DNA of 64,000 nucleotides from Palsa-504 sp963753225 (lineage in GTDB: Bacteria > Actinomycetota > Actinomycetes > Streptosporangiales > Streptosporangiaceae). Both the position numbers and the translations under genes were made by a program. Below, piece after piece: positions 8,261 through 16,718 of the stretch (the stretch's first letter is position 1; the number at the start of each line of letters is the position of its first letter). The notes under the pieces were generated by a model. The model was given only the letters and a program-made list of their open reading frames with translations. It was not told the DNA's origin and searched no databases. The stretch spans positions 106,762 to 170,761 of the forward strand of contig CAVWBQ010000017.1 of NCBI GenBank assembly GCA_963753225.1, in the 5' to 3' direction.

Positions 8261-9568
8261 TTAGCGGTCTGTGGCGACGGGCAGGAGCTCGCCGGTGCCG
8301 GGGTCGATGGCCTCGATGGAGACCTTGTAGCCGAGGCGTTCCAGTCCGCGGACGTGGCTACGGGCGCGGCGGCGGGTGTCTGCCTTGCGTTCGTAGTAGT
8401 CGGGGCCGAGGTCCTCGTATCTGGCTTCGGGATCGGACAGGAGGGCGTGGGCGATGACGAGCTGGGTCCGCATGATCGCGCCCTGGGCCTTCTTCCTGGG
8501 CATGTGGGTGCACAGGCGCCGGTACTTGGCGCCGAGGAAGGTCTGGGTGCGCCCGACGCTGACGGATGCCTCGCCGAGGCTCCCGCCGATGTAGGGGTTG
8601 CCGCGGCCGGTGGCGTTCTTGCCCTTGCGCTTGCCGGCCGACTCCGTCACGCGGGGAGCCTGCCGGGCCCAGGATGCCAGGTGGCCGGCGGTCGGGAAGA
8701 CGCTCATGTCGGTGCCGATCTCGGCGATGAGGTCCCGGGCCGTGGTGATCCCGAACCCGGGGATGCCGTCCAGCTGCTCTACCTGCCGCTCGTACGGCTT
8801 GCACATCTCCGCGATCTTGTCGTCCAGGATCTCGATCTGGGCGGTGAGCTGGTCGATGCTGTCCAGCATCATCTCCAGGATGAAGGCGTGCTCCTCCGTG
8901 AAGAACGAGCAGTCCAGGGCCTCTTCCAGCCGGGCGGTCTTGCGGCGCATCACGCCGCGGGCCATCTCCGCCAGCGCTGCGGGGCTGCGCTCGCCGGCGA
9001 TGATGGCACGCAGCATGTCCCGTCCGGAGACGCCGTGGATGTCGCTGATCACCGAGGACAGCTTCAGGTGCGCGTCCTCCAGCAGCTTCTCGCAGCGCTC
9101 CTTCTGCGCGGTGCGCATCTGGACCAGCTTGCGGCGGTAGCGGGTGTGCGTGCGCAGCCGGCGGATCTCCTCCGGCGGCACGAAGGACCCGGCCAGTGAT
9201 CCCTGCTCGGTGATCTTCGCCAGCCACGCCGAGTCCAGCTTGTCCGTCTTCGGCCGCCCGGGCAGCGCCTTGACCTGCGACGCCTGATACAGCAGGCAGT
9301 CGAAGCCCTCCCGCTCCGGCAGGAAGAGCACCGGCTTCCAGTAATCGCTGGTGGACTCCATCCCGGCCCGCTCCACCTGCCAGGCCCGCAGCCAGTCCGC
9401 CAGCGCCAGCAGTTCCCTCCTGGTGGTCCCGAACTTCCGGGTCTCCTGCTGCCGGCCCCCCTTGCGGGTCTCGCTCGGCACCCGGATCGTGACCATGACC
9501 TCGGCCTTGCCGATGTCGATCCCGGCGACCCGGTCGCAGAACAGCGGCTCGTCCTCGACTTCCTCCAT
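8261..9568 (-). CDS. IS110-family transposase, copy A
   Basis: This 435-residue protein has the two-part IS110 architecture. The N-terminal RuvC-like DEDD domain carries D18 (GIDIGK), E71 (GMEST) and D109/D112 (KTDKLDSAWLA). A central helical region follows, and then the C-terminal Transposase_20 domain (QLDGIPGFGITTARDLIAEIG). Family members are RNA-guided recombinases: an element-encoded bridge RNA pairs with target and donor DNA. The start ATG has the ribosome binding site AGGAG (TAGGAGATCACG before ATG). The stop codon is supplied by the TTA duplicated when the IS5 element inserted, so the protein is unchanged. It differs from copy B at two residues that I can see (Ser/Thr in the GGxLGEA segment, Glu/Lys in the RQVxQL segment). 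Confidence 0.93.
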   Translation of the reverse strand: MEEVEDEPLFCDRVAGIDIGKAEVMVTIRVPSETRKGGRQQETRKFGTTRRELLALADWLRAWQVERAGMESTSDYWKPVLFLPEREGFDCLLYQASQVKALPGRPKTDKLDSAWLAKITEQGSLAGSFVPPEEIRRLRTHTRYRRKLVQMRTAQKERCEKLLEDAHLKLSSVISDIHGVSGRDMLRAIIAGERSPAALAEMARGVMRRKTARLEEALDCSFFTEEHAFILEMMLDSIDQLTAQIEILDDKIAEMCKPYERQVEQLDGIPGFGITTARDLIAEIGTDMSVFPTAGHLASWARQAPRVTESAGKRKGKNATGRGNPYIGGSLGEASVSVGRTQTFLGAKYRRLCTHMPRKKAQGAIMRTQLVIAHALLSDPEARYEDLGPDYYERKADTRRRARSHVRGLERLGYKVSIEAIDPGTGELLPVATDR

Positions 9569-10099
9569 CGTGATCTCCTACGATGACAGCGCGGTTAATG
9601 GTCGCGGCCGCCCGCAGGAGCTGGGGGCAAGCGGAAATCTGATCCGCGGGCTCGAAGCACCAGTTCACAGCCCTCAAGAACAGCTCCCGGCGCACAGACT
9701 ATTCAACGGGGTCAGGCCCGCCACGATACGACGGCGTCAGCGGACGGCCGCGGCCATCCTCCACCCGCAGCCGCCCCGGCGAGACGGAAACCGCGCATGC
9801 ACGGCCCGGCCCGGCCGCAAAGCGGCAGCAACCCCAGCCCGCCGCAGACCCGCACCCCCGCGCAATTTTCACGCCGCACGGCGTCCCGGAGGGCACCAGC
9901 GACTATTCAGCAAGCGTTGGCGACCTAGCTATCCGTCACGGGGTTGGCTCGCGGCTTGGGGTGATGACTGGCTCGGCGGCCTGCCTCTGCTCCGGCATGT
10001 ATCGGGTCGTCACCTGGCTTCCCGAGAGTTACCGTGTTGGTTAGGCCGCAGCGCGAGGAGGTGGTGCCCAGTGTCGAACGAGTTCATGGTCGCACCGCT
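9569..10099 (-). ncRNA. Noncoding leader of IS110 copy A, candidate bridge-RNA region
   Basis: About 531 bp upstream of the transposase contain no convincing gene and are nearly identical in both copies. In IS110-group elements the long 5' noncoding region encodes the bridge RNA. That this leader does so is inferred from family knowledge; I did not derive the RNA fold. It is longer than the leader described for IS621. Copy A's leader starts directly at the end-to-end junction with copy B. Confidence 0.4.
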
Positions 10100-10191
10100 G
10101 ATCCGAAAATTAGACATTAACCAGGCATGCGGCGGCGGCCGGCGGCGGTTTGTGCCGTCGGCTTCCGGCGGGCGCCGGCCGGAGTATGCGG

Positions 10192-11499
10192 TTAGCGGTC
10201 TGTGGCGACGGGCAGGAGCTCGCCGGTGCCGGGGTCGATGGCCTCGATGGAGACCTTGTAGCCGAGGCGTTCCAGTCCGCGGACGTGGCTACGGGCGCGG
10301 CGGCGGGTGTCTGCCTTGCGTTCGTAGTAGTCGGGGCCGAGGTCCTCGTATCTGGCTTCGGGATCGGACAGGAGGGCGTGGGCGATGACGAGCTGGGTCC
10401 GCATGATCGCGCCCTGGGCCTTCTTCCTGGGCATGTGGGTGCACAGGCGCCGGTACTTGGCGCCGAGGAAGGTCTGGGTGCGCCCGACGCTGACGGATGC
10501 CTCGCCGAGGGTCCCGCCGATGTAGGGGTTGCCGCGGCCGGTGGCGTTCTTGCCCTTGCGCTTGCCGGCCGACTCCGTCACGCGGGGAGCCTGCCGGGCC
10601 CAGGATGCCAGGTGGCCGGCGGTCGGGAAGACGCTCATGTCGGTGCCGATCTCGGCGATGAGGTCCCGGGCCGTGGTGATCCCGAACCCGGGGATGCCGT
10701 CCAGCTGCTTTACCTGCCGTTCGTACGGCTTGCACATCTCCGCGATCTTGTCGTCCAGGATCTCGATCTGGGCGGTGAGCTGGTCGATGCTGTCCAGCAT
10801 CATCTCCAGGATGAAGGCGTGCTCCTCCGTGAAGAACGAGCAGTCCAGGGCCTCTTCCAGCCGGGCGGTCTTGCGGCGCATCACGCCGCGGGCCATCTCC
10901 GCCAGCGCTGCGGGGCTGCGCTCGCCGGCGATGATGGCACGCAGCATGTCCCGTCCGGAGACGCCGTGGATGTCGCTGATCACCGAGGACAGCTTCAGGT
11001 GCGCGTCCTCCAGCAGCTTCTCGCAGCGCTCCTTCTGCGCGGTGCGCATCTGGACCAGCTTGCGGCGGTAGCGGGTGTGCGTGCGCAGCCGGCGGATCTC
11101 CTCCGGCGGCACGAAGGACCCGGCCAGTGATCCCTGCTCGGTGATCTTCGCCAGCCACGCCGAGTCCAGCTTGTCCGTCTTCGGCCGCCCGGGCAGCGCC
11201 TTGACCTGCGACGCCTGATACAGCAGGCAGTCGAAGCCCTCCCGCTCCGGCAGGAAGAGCACCGGCTTCCAGTAATCGCTGGTGGACTCCATCCCGGCCC
11301 GCTCCACCTGCCAGGCCCGCAGCCAGTCCGCCAGCGCCAGCAGTTCCCTCCTGGTGGTCCCGAACTTCCGGGTCTCCTGCTGCCGGCCCCCCTTGCGGGT
11401 CTCGCTCGGCACCCGGATCGTGACCATGACCTCGGCCTTGCCGATGTCGATCCCGGCAACCCGGTCGCAGAACAGCGGCTCGTCCTCGACTTCCTCCAT
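10192..11499 (-). CDS. IS110-family transposase, copy B
   Basis: A 435-residue protein nearly identical to copy A, with the same DEDD residues (D18, E71, D109/D112) and a C-terminal Transposase_20 domain. Its own TAA stop is followed by about 92 bp of noncoding right end, then by the junction with copy A. The preceding AGGAG ribosome binding site is the same. With all parts of the element intact, this copy is the better candidate for an active element; copy A's right end is displaced by the IS5 insertion. Confidence 0.93.
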   Translation of the reverse strand: MEEVEDEPLFCDRVAGIDIGKAEVMVTIRVPSETRKGGRQQETRKFGTTRRELLALADWLRAWQVERAGMESTSDYWKPVLFLPEREGFDCLLYQASQVKALPGRPKTDKLDSAWLAKITEQGSLAGSFVPPEEIRRLRTHTRYRRKLVQMRTAQKERCEKLLEDAHLKLSSVISDIHGVSGRDMLRAIIAGERSPAALAEMARGVMRRKTARLEEALDCSFFTEEHAFILEMMLDSIDQLTAQIEILDDKIAEMCKPYERQVKQLDGIPGFGITTARDLIAEIGTDMSVFPTAGHLASWARQAPRVTESAGKRKGKNATGRGNPYIGGTLGEASVSVGRTQTFLGAKYRRLCTHMPRKKAQGAIMRTQLVIAHALLSDPEARYEDLGPDYYERKADTRRRARSHVRGLERLGYKVSIEAIDPGTGELLPVATDR

Positions 11500-12030
11500 C
11501 GTGATCTCCTACGATGACAGCGCGGTTAACGGTCGCGGCCGCCCGCAGGAGCTGGGGGCAAGCGGAAATCTGATCCGCGGGCTCGAAGCACCAGTTCACA
11601 GCCCTCAAGAACAGCTCCCGGCGCACAGACTATTCAACGGGGTCAGGCCCGCCACGATACGACGGCGTCAGCGGACGGCCGCGGCCATCCTCCACCCGCA
11701 GCCGCCCCGGCGAGACGGAAACCGCGCATGCACGGCCCGGCCCGGCCGCAAAGCGGCAGCAACCCCAGCCCGCCGCAGACCCGCACCCCCGCGCAATTTT
11801 CACGCCGCACGGCGTCCCGGAGGGCACCAGCGACTATTCAGCAAGCGTTGGCGACCTAGCTATCCGTCACGGGGTTGGCTCGCGGCTTGGGGTGATGACT
11901 GGCTCGGCGGCCTGCCTCTGCTCCGGCATGTATCGGGTCGTCACCTGGCTTCCCGAGAGTTACCGTGTTGGTTAGGCCGCAGCGCGAGGAGGTGGTGCCC
12001 AGTGTCGAACGAGTTCATGGTCGCACCGCT
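11500..12030 (-). ncRNA. Noncoding leader of IS110 copy B, candidate bridge-RNA region
   Basis: This is the second copy of the 531-bp leader, differing from 9569-10099 at very few bases (for example near 11528, where C replaces T). As in copy A, a bridge RNA is expected here from family knowledge. Unlike copy A, it is preceded by host DNA rather than by the right end of another copy. Confidence 0.4.
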
Positions 12031-12110
12031 CTCCGGCAGGATCGCTTAGCGCCCCTGCGCCAGCCCCGAGGGGAACGGTCCCGCCGTCATCGCCTGGAGG
12101 CAATTTCCCG

Positions 12111-12464
12111 ATGAACCGTCCCAGTAACGTCGGCTTCGGGCCGGTGCTTGCTGCCCGCTCCCTGCTGTCGATCTGACCGTTCCCTACTGGATCGCCGGGG
12201 ACTGGGCCATCGACCTTGCCGCCGGACGTGTCACACGTGACCACGCCGATGTCGACATCATGCTGCTCGAACGCGACAAGCACGCGCTGCGGACCGACCT
12301 GACAGAGGTCGATGTCCGGCTCATTGGCCGTGACGGGCAGCCCGGTCCGTGGCCTGCCAGCCGCCGGCCGGAGTCGGACTCGCGAAGCAGGTCCTCCAGG
12401 TCCCGGTAATCCGCGCTGAGATCCAGTTCCACCTCGGCGGGCCGCCGGTCTATATCGTGGTCTA
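12111..12464 (+). pseudogene. Aminoglycoside/lincosamide-type nucleotidyltransferase remnant
   Basis: The stretch from 12188 reads WIAGDWAIDLAAGRVTRDHA then DVDIMLLERDK, matching the start of small nucleotidyltransferases with the pattern GGWAIDL-x-GR-x-TR-x-HxDVD. The GGW has become GDW, and the two Asp residues of HADVDI would be metal ligands. An upstream segment from the ATG at 12111 is cut off by a TGA at about 12175, and the frame is lost again near 12380. It is therefore a broken gene next to the right end of the IS110 array. Confidence 0.6.
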
Positions 12465-13314
12465 GGACGCGCATGGAGAACCCGCGGGCGCGGCGGACCA
12501 GGCCTGCCCGATCCCGCCGAAACCCACGATGCCTGCGGTACTACGCCCAGTGGGAACGCGGGCCGACAATGGCGTCACGTCTAACTCGACGACCGGAATG
12601 GCGAGGAAGCCGGCGTTACATATGAGGCTGTTGTGCAACTGACCCTAGTACCCGGTAGTGGGGGAAGCTCGATCTCAGGCATGAATCGACCTCAAAGCGG
12701 AGGCCAATAGGTCTACACCGCGCTGAGTGAGCTTTACGTCCCTCGTCAGATTAATGCGACAACCTCAGTGGCAGGACCCGGGCATTATCCGCCCCGCCGC
12801 CATCTGCCTGACGCCATTGCCTGAACGGTCTGCCAGTATACAGGAGTGTCCTCTTCGCTCCACGCCCTCGGCGGGACGGCAGGCAGGCCATTAGCCGGGA
12901 GCCCTCTGCGTATATTCGTTGCGTGCCGCCGCCGGGGTCGCTGGCTCTCATGCTGGCTAAGCGAGACTGTCGGCGTGACCAGCGCCTCATATCGTGGCGG
13001 GTCATGATTAATCAGCATGCCGAGAAACTACGGGTCAAGTACGGTTATTACACGGATTTCCGCCTCATCGGCGTGTCGGCTCGATCCCGCGGGAGTCGAT
13101 ACGAACTTCTATGAGCCTTACCCGTTTGGGGTCTGCGGTTCCAGGCGCCAGACGTTAACAACGGCCCGCCCGCCGACACGATGCGATCCCAGGTCGTGAC
13201 AAACACCGCGGCGGGGGTATCGATCGGGCTGATCCGGGCGTTCCGCACACCCTCATGGCCCGGCGTTCGTGTATGAGATCCCCGCGATCCGCGCCGCACT
13301 TGGCTACGGGTCGG
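12465..13314. other. Intergenic stretch without a supported gene
   Basis: No frame has both coding composition and recognisable similarity. AT-richer patches occur near 12600-12760 and 13010-13060. It may be decayed accessory DNA. Confidence 0.45.
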
Positions 13315-14001
13315 TTACACGGCGGACTGTGCCGCTTCGAACATGCTGCCCAGCCGCTCCGCCGACGCTCTATCAGGGACCGCTTCCTCGGCACCTGCGA
13401 AGGCATCGTCGGGAGTCGCCGGCATGTGTGCGCGTCCCGGCGGACGGGCTGTTGTCCAGCGTTCCGTGCACAACATGGCGTCCTTGCAGTACCAGCGGAT
13501 GTCGGCGCACGCCTGACCGCCATCAGGGACCAACAGGCCTAGCGGAAGCGCGATGCCGCACATGGAGCACTGAGCTACCTCCAACGGCCGGGGACGGTTG
13601 CGCTGCATGGCCGTCAATGGTTTCGTCGGCGCCGGACGAGGAGTGATCGCAAGCCGTTCAGGTCCCGTCTCCAGGCGCGTCGTCATAACTGCGGCCGGCA
13701 TTACGGCTGCCTCCCCAGGCGCCTCCGTGCGGGCATCGGCCTGAGCGCGGGCATCGGCCTCCGTGCGGGCATCGGCCTGAGCGCGGGCATCGGCCTCCGT
13801 GCGGGCATCGGCCTGAGCGCGGGCATCGGCCTGAGCGAGGATTTCTGGCCAGGGGTCATCGGTGCCGTCTGGTTCGGCGTGGCCATCGCCGGGCGGCTTG
13901 GCATCGTTATCGTCGCGGAGCTCGCCGAGCCAGTCGTCCGTCTGGGACCAGCCGTCTTCCTGAGGCATGCTGGCGTCATGTTGCCGGATCTTGATCTTCA
14001 T
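13315..14001 (-). CDS. Repeat-containing Cys/Trp protein of unknown function
   Basis: A 228-residue protein that I do not recognise. It has an acidic N-terminus (MKIKIRQHDASMPQEDGW), then three 12-residue repeats of the form ADARAQADARTE encoded by 18-bp half-units (13721-13828), then a Pro/Arg-rich linker. The C-terminal part has CSMCGIALPLG, a Cys about 20 residues later, and WYCKDAMLC followed by TERW. The spaced cysteines suggest a small zinc-binding fold. The length polymorphism expected from the repeat suggests a flexible linker. It stands alone. The start is an ATG preceded by GGGAGGCC, a usable ribosome binding site. Confidence 0.6.
   Translation of the reverse strand: MKIKIRQHDASMPQEDGWSQTDDWLGELRDDNDAKPPGDGHAEPDGTDDPWPEILAQADARAQADARTEADARAQADARTEADARAQADARTEAPGEAAVMPAAVMTTRLETGPERLAITPRPAPTKPLTAMQRNRPRPLEVAQCSMCGIALPLGLLVPDGGQACADIRWYCKDAMLCTERWTTARPPGRAHMPATPDDAFAGAEEAVPDRASAERLGSMFEAAQSAV
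13721..13828. repeat. In-frame 18/36-bp tandem repeat
   Basis: Six 18-bp units alternate between two versions, GCCTCCGTGCGGGCATCG and GCCTGAGCGCGGGCATCG, giving three 36-bp units. A partial seventh unit follows. They encode the ADAR-AQ/TE repeats of the minus-strand gene at 13315-14001. Confidence 0.9.
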
Positions 14002-15312
14002 GTAAGGCCTCCCGTTGAACCAGGGATGAGCGCTGTGCGACTGCGGGTAACCTGCTCAGGGACAGGCAACGCAAGGGGATGACGGACTGGGCGGCCAGGC
14101 GGGCCGGACTCGGATCGAGCCAACGCGGCCGACTGTGAGCTGGCCGACCGCTGCGATCGGCCGGTACCGGACATGCCGACCTGCCGTCAGCGAGCGCCTA
14201 GTGCGTCCCGGAGGCGCTTGCCGCCGTTGCGCTTGCGCTCCCCTTTCAAAAAGCGCCCCGGCTTACCCTCTCTGGGCTCAGAGTTTTCACGATCCCGATG
14301 CCAAATTACAACATGATAAAGATGCGATAAACGTTCGACCTATTTATCATCTATTGCGGCGTGGCATGTGGATAATTCCGGTTTTCTCTGGATGCACAGG
14401 ATGCGACTCGCGCTCTCCCAGGTAAAGGCCCTGTCATGGTTGCGGCCATGCAGCGTAATCCCCAGCATTTCCACCGTGTGTGCACAGGCTCGGCGCCGTT
14501 GCGCACAAGTCATCCACATGTTTGTACACAGACAACAGGAAAGCAGTCCTCTTGCCGGGCTGGCAGGCCGCACGGGATCGGCGTGCCGGTACTTGCGTGC
14601 CCGGCCAGCACGCCGGATGCGAGAATCTGGCCTGGGCCCGGATGAGATCGCCCAGGAAGGCAGCCACCGGATGCTCGGCGCCGCCTGCGGGCAGGCCGCC
14701 CGCGCATCCACCGTCGGCCCGCCGGACCGGCACTCAGGTGGCCTGTCGGCGGGACGCGGTGCTGCGGGCTGGTTTCCCGGCGGCGTCGCCAGGGCGATCA
14801 CCGTAGGCCAGGCCGCGGATCCCTGACGACTAGCTGTCCGGGATGGTGCCTACCTGGTTGTCCCCTTGCTGTAGCGGCGTGCCAATTCCCCCATCCCGGT
14901 TCCGGTCGGATACCCGGACTGCGGCCGGGGGCGCACCCCGGGCTTCCTCTTGCCCTTGGATACCGGTGACGGAGAGAGTGACTGTACGCTGGCGGTGCTG
15001 CAGACCGCGGCGGCGTCGCTGTCCGGCCCGGGCACCTGGCTGCTGTCCGGCCTCAGCACGACCATTCAGGCACCCGCGCCCCGGGCAGTGCCCGCAGTCT
15101 GTCCATGGCCTTGCGCTTTCGAAAAGAGCCTGGGCAGATCAGCTCCGCCAGAGCAGTAAGAGGCCGCAGCGGTGCAATCATTTGGCCACCGTCGCCAATG
15201 TCAAACCGGCGCTATGTGCGAGTAAGTATTCGGAAGTCCCGTGATTGGGTATGCCAGCGGGCGGCGTGACCGTGTTCGCGGTGACGCCGTTATAGTGGCT
15301 GTTCCGGTGCGG
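14002..15312. other. Long stretch without a supported gene
   Basis: About 1.3 kb with no recognisable gene. An AT-rich island at about 14275-14370 stands out. Overlapping frames on both strands have no consistent codon bias. The left boundary of the IS66 element should be near 15250-15312, but I could not find its terminal repeat. Confidence 0.45.
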
Positions 15313-15598
15313 TTATCCGGGCGGGGGCGGCTGTGCCCAGGCGCGGAGGTTTCCGGGGCCGGCGTGCCAGGGCAGGAACCGTTCCAGGTCCGGGCCGGTG
15401 AGGGGCTTCCCGTGGTTGCGGCCGCATTCGTCGAGGTAGGCGGTGAGGTAGGTCAGGACGTTCAGGCCGGCCATCTGCGCGGTGGCGGTGACGGTCCAGA
15501 TGCGGGCGGCGAGGCGTGCGGCGTCCTCGTTGCGGGAGCCGTAGGCGTTTTTCCTGGTCACGACGGGTCGGCGCAGGGCGCGCTCGGCTGGGTTGTTA
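15313..15598 (-). pseudogene. IS66 transposase, C-terminal piece
   Basis: This piece begins right after the RIT 1 insertion with NNPAERALRRPVVTRKN and continues through YGSRNEDAARLAARIWTVTA, the conserved C-terminal part of IS66 (TnpC) transposases. NNPAER contains the third catalytic acid (Glu) of the DDE triad. It is in the same orientation as the middle piece (18968-19316) and the N-terminal piece (22735-23826), and together they rebuild one gene. Confidence 0.85.
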
Positions 15599-15601
15599 TC
15601 C

Positions 15602-15625
15602 TTATTCCGATATCCGGATAAGGAC
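15602..15625. repeat. 24-bp linker of RIT element 1
   Basis: Exactly 24 bp lie between the last IS66 base pair (ATCC at 15598-15601) and the terminal inverted repeat at 15626. With the preceding CC it has the form CCTTAT-N12-ATAAGG and is an imperfect palindrome. The other end of the element lacks it. RIT element 2 has a linker of the same length and outline at 19323-19346. Confidence 0.75.
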
Positions 15626-15719
15626 AATTATCCCGATGCTGCGGTTATGCCGATGTCCGCGGGCAGCGGCGGTCCCGCTGCTGGTCAGGGTGGTGCCCTC
15701 GCCGCATAGTGCGGCATAA
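15626..15719 (+). repeat. RIT 1 terminal inverted repeat, left
   Basis: 94 bp that start AATTATCCCGATGCTGCGG and end GCCGCATAGTGCGGCATAA. They are the exact inverse complement of 18874-18967. The inner end contains its own small palindrome (GCCGCA-TAG-TGCGGC). Confidence 0.93.
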
Positions 15720-15721
15720 TC

Positions 15722-16718
15722 TCACAGGCTTTCGAGGAACGCGAGGAGCTTGTCGGGGGGTACGTAGCGGCCGGTTCGGGTGTTCGGCGGAGCGGTCCGG
15801 TCGAGTGCCCGCTGCTTGAGTTCGAGGTCGGCGTGCAGGTAGGGACGCGACGACGCGGGGGATTCGTGGCCGAGCATGAGGGCGATGGACGGCCCGCCGA
15901 CACCTGCGGACTGCAGCTTCATCGCGAAAGAATGCCGTAGGACATGGGGCGTGACGTTCTTGGCGGCGATCCCGGGACACGCCGCCGCTGCGGTCGCGGC
16001 GTGGATCTTGATGCGCTCCGCGACGGCGTCGGTGCTCATCTTCCTGGTGGTGCCGCGGGCGGTGAACACGAAGCCGCCGGGGCCGGCGGGGTTCTCGCGG
16101 TGCCACTGCCGCAGTCCGGTGACGGCGGGCTGCTGGAGCGGGCTCAGCCGTTCCTTCCGGCCCTTGCCATGCCAGAGGACACGGGCCCCGGGCCTGTCCA
16201 GGATGATGTCAGCCCAGGTGAGGCGGGTAATCTCCGATACTCGCGGGCCGCTGGTGAGCATGAGGAGCATCAGGACGCGGTCCCGGCGGCCGGTCCAGGT
16301 CCCGGTGTCCGGTGTGGCCAGGAGGGCGTCGGCCTCGTCCGCGGTCAGCCAGGCGACCGTCGCGCGGGACGGCTTGCGCGGCTGGATTGCCAGGACGCGG
16401 GCGATGAGGGCCGCGTGCTCGGGGTGCCCGAGAGCGGCGTGGCGGTAGAGGGAGTGGATGGCGGCGAGCCGCTGACTGCGGGTCCGTTCCGTGTTATGCC
16501 GCTCGTCTTCGAGCATGGCCAGGAAACGGCTGACCGTCGCAGCGTCGAGATCAGTGAAGTCGAGGTCGGACGGCCGGGTGCCGGACTGCTCGCGGATCCA
16601 GGTGAACAGGAGCCGGAACGTGTCGCGGGGAGGACGCGATAGTGTGCGGGCTGGCGCCGCGCTGGGCGATGAGGTAGTCAGTGAAGAACGACTCGACGGC
16701 GGGGGCGAGGGCGGTCAT
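15722..16718 (-). pseudogene. RitC tyrosine recombinase of RIT 1, frameshifted
   Basis: From the ATG at 16718 (overlapping the RitB stop as ATGA) the protein begins MTALAPAVESFFTDYLIAQR. Near base 16650 the frame shifts, so the true continuation (DTFRLLFTWIREQSG and onward) lies in another frame. The remaining 264-residue frame from 16516 contains the whole catalytic domain: Arg in TSGPRVSEITRL, HVLRHSFAM, GHESP and Tyr in RPYLHAD. Compared with RitC of element 2 (329 residues), it needs only a small insertion or deletion to be complete. Unless the frameshift is bypassed, full-length RitC is not made. Confidence 0.82.

Larger units (their letters stand above)
7113..10099 (-). mobile_element. 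IS110-family element, copy A (interrupted by an IS5-type element)
   Basis: Copy A runs from GATCCGAAATTAG at 7113 to CACCGCT ending at 10099. After removing the 1053-bp insertion and its 3-bp target duplication, it is 1931 bp, the same length as copy B. The left flank ends in CT (7111-7112) and the element itself ends in CT (10098-10099), which fits a CT recombination core. Its transposase gene is on the minus strand, with a long noncoding leader upstream (9569-10099). The two copies differ at only a few positions, so the duplication is recent. Confidence 0.85.
10100..12030 (-). mobile_element. IS110-family element, copy B (intact)
   Basis: The 1931-bp unit runs from GATCCGAAAATTAG at 10100 to CACCGCT at 12030. 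It abuts copy A head-to-tail, and the two share one CT (10098-10099) at the junction. The right flank continues CTCCGG. Both noncoding ends and the transposase are complete. Confidence 0.9.

Noticed and set aside
9924..9935. CCTAGCTATCCG in the IS110 leader resembles the target CGTAGCTCTCCG around the CT core and could be a guide
   Set aside because: A match of this length is expected by chance in a 531-bp leader read on both strands, and bridge RNAs pair with the two target halves through separate loop strands rather than one contiguous segment.
8358..11626. Long open frames antisense or alternate to both IS110 transposases (445, 457 and 326 residues)
   Set aside because: They overlap a clear transposase in another frame, repeat in both copies, and have shadow composition caused by high GC at codon third positions.
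13721..13828. CRISPR-like periodic repeat
   Set aside because: Units are contiguous 18-bp copies with no spacers and keep a protein frame.
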